40,169 nucleotides of DNA from Alphaproteobacteria bacterium (GTDB lineage Bacteria; Pseudomonadota; Alphaproteobacteria; JABAAW01). Location of the stretch: positions 1-40,169 of the forward strand of contig JABABG010000114.1 in assembly GCA_014238315.1 (NCBI GenBank), in the 5' to 3' direction. This document shows, piece by piece, positions 39,381 through 40,169 of this stretch. The notes under the pieces are model-generated. The model was not told the DNA's origin. It saw only the letters and a list, made by a program, of their open reading frames with translations, and did no database searches. Numbering within the stretch: position 1 is the first letter of the stretch; each line of letters opens with the position of its first letter. A program made the translations under genes and the position numbers.

Positions 39381-40169
39381 ATGATTTCTGGTCTGCAATT
39401 AGTTATGGCGGCGCAGGGAGTTTTACTGCTCGCCCTATCGTTTTCGATGTTAGTCCCGGCCTTTGTAGACTATCTTGGCGCGGGACAATCTTTCAGGTCA
39501 TTTCTTCTTTCGTCTGCGATTATTTTAGTTTTAGGCGGCACGGTTTTACTTTCTTCGATGCGCGCTCTTTCAATTTCGCGCACGCAGATTTCCTATCGAG
39601 ATTCTTTTTTGATTACTGTTGGCGCGTGGGTAGTTGTTGGAGTTTTTGGAGCTTTACCGTTTGTTTTTGCGCTAGACGATTTTTCATATACGGACGCTTT
39701 ATTTGAATCGCTATCTGGTCTTACGACTACGGGCTCTACTGTCATCACTAATTTAGACGATTTGGCGCATGGCTTATTATTTTGGCGCTCGCTACTGCAA
39801 TGGCTCGGAGGTATAGGGATTATCGTAACGACGGTGTTACTATTTCCCTTGCTGCGAGTAGGCGGCATGCAACTTTTCCGTGTCGAGCTTGCTGGTCAAG
39901 GCGAGAAGGCGGTTGCGCGATTAGGACCACTTGTTTCTTGGATTATCGTTATCTACATTTTTTTAACTTTTTCTTGCGGGCTTCTTTACTGGATTTTCGG
40001 GATGTCGGTTTTCGATGCGGTCAACCATGCGATGACGACTGTTGCGACGGGGGGCTTTTCGACCCACAACGAGTCTTTTGGTTTTTTCGATGATTTCCGC
40101 ATAGAGTTAGTTGCGGTAGTTTTCATGATACTAGGCTCGATGCCGTTAGTATTGTATTTACAGATTTTA
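39381..40169 (+). CDS. TrkH family potassium uptake protein, N-terminal part (truncated by window edge)
   Basis: Frame open from ATG 39381 to the window end: MISGLQLVMAAQGVLLLALS...FGALPFVFALDDFSYTDALFESLSGLTTTGSTVITNLDDLAHGLLFWRSLLQWLGGIGIIV...MTTVATGGFSTHNESFG. Absent from the ORF track because it has no stop. Confidence 0.93.
   Translation, partial: MISGLQLVMAAQGVLLLALSFSMLVPAFVDYLGAGQSFRSFLLSSAIILVLGGTVLLSSMRALSISRTQISYRDSFLITVGAWVVVGVFGALPFVFALDDFSYTDALFESLSGLTTTGSTVITNLDDLAHGLLFWRSLLQWLGGIGIIVTTVLLFPLLRVGGMQLFRVELAGQGEKAVARLGPLVSWIIVIYIFLTFSCGLLYWIFGMSVFDAVNHAMTTVATGGFSTHNESFGFFDDFRIELVAVVFMILGSMPLVLYLQIL

Overview
This looks like a mostly housekeeping segment of an alphaproteobacterial chromosome. 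The assignment rests on the separate atpHAGDC operon, the gpmI-envC-ctpA-divergent polysaccharide deacetylase-rppH order, and S13/SSB/UvrB sequence style; no database search was run. Left to right: 5' end of rpsM (-, cut by the window edge), gpmI, EnvC-like M23 peptidase, CtpA-like S41 protease, divergent polysaccharide deacetylase, rppH, uvrB, a GT4/WecA-like transferase (-), a TrpXYZ-like ABC uptake system, ssb, and an uncharacterised Cys-containing protein. Next comes a low-GC accessory patch at about 14.3-17.1 kb: GIY-YIG/DUF4357 protein, an orphan C-terminal-like fragment, a 410-aa membrane protein and a 75-aa protein. It is followed by an SDR (-), an orphan corrinoid protein plus DUF1638 pair, and a five-gene minus-strand peptide-uptake/peptidase operon without an ABC ATPase. 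The rest is a small lipoprotein, argG (-), a TolC-family protein (-), an MBL-fold hydrolase (-), a GT41-like plus DUF115/Maf-like glycosylation gene pair, atpHAGDC (-), a cytochrome c' and a truncated TrkH. The main non-gene signal is a recurrent set of short tandem arrays (11-16 bp units) at several unrelated loci, the largest being about 15 copies of a 14-bp unit between the cytochrome c' gene and trkH. There are also two perfect inverted repeats, one at the 3' end of the SDR gene and one inside the GT41 gene. I found no rRNA, tRNA, CRISPR array or transposase.
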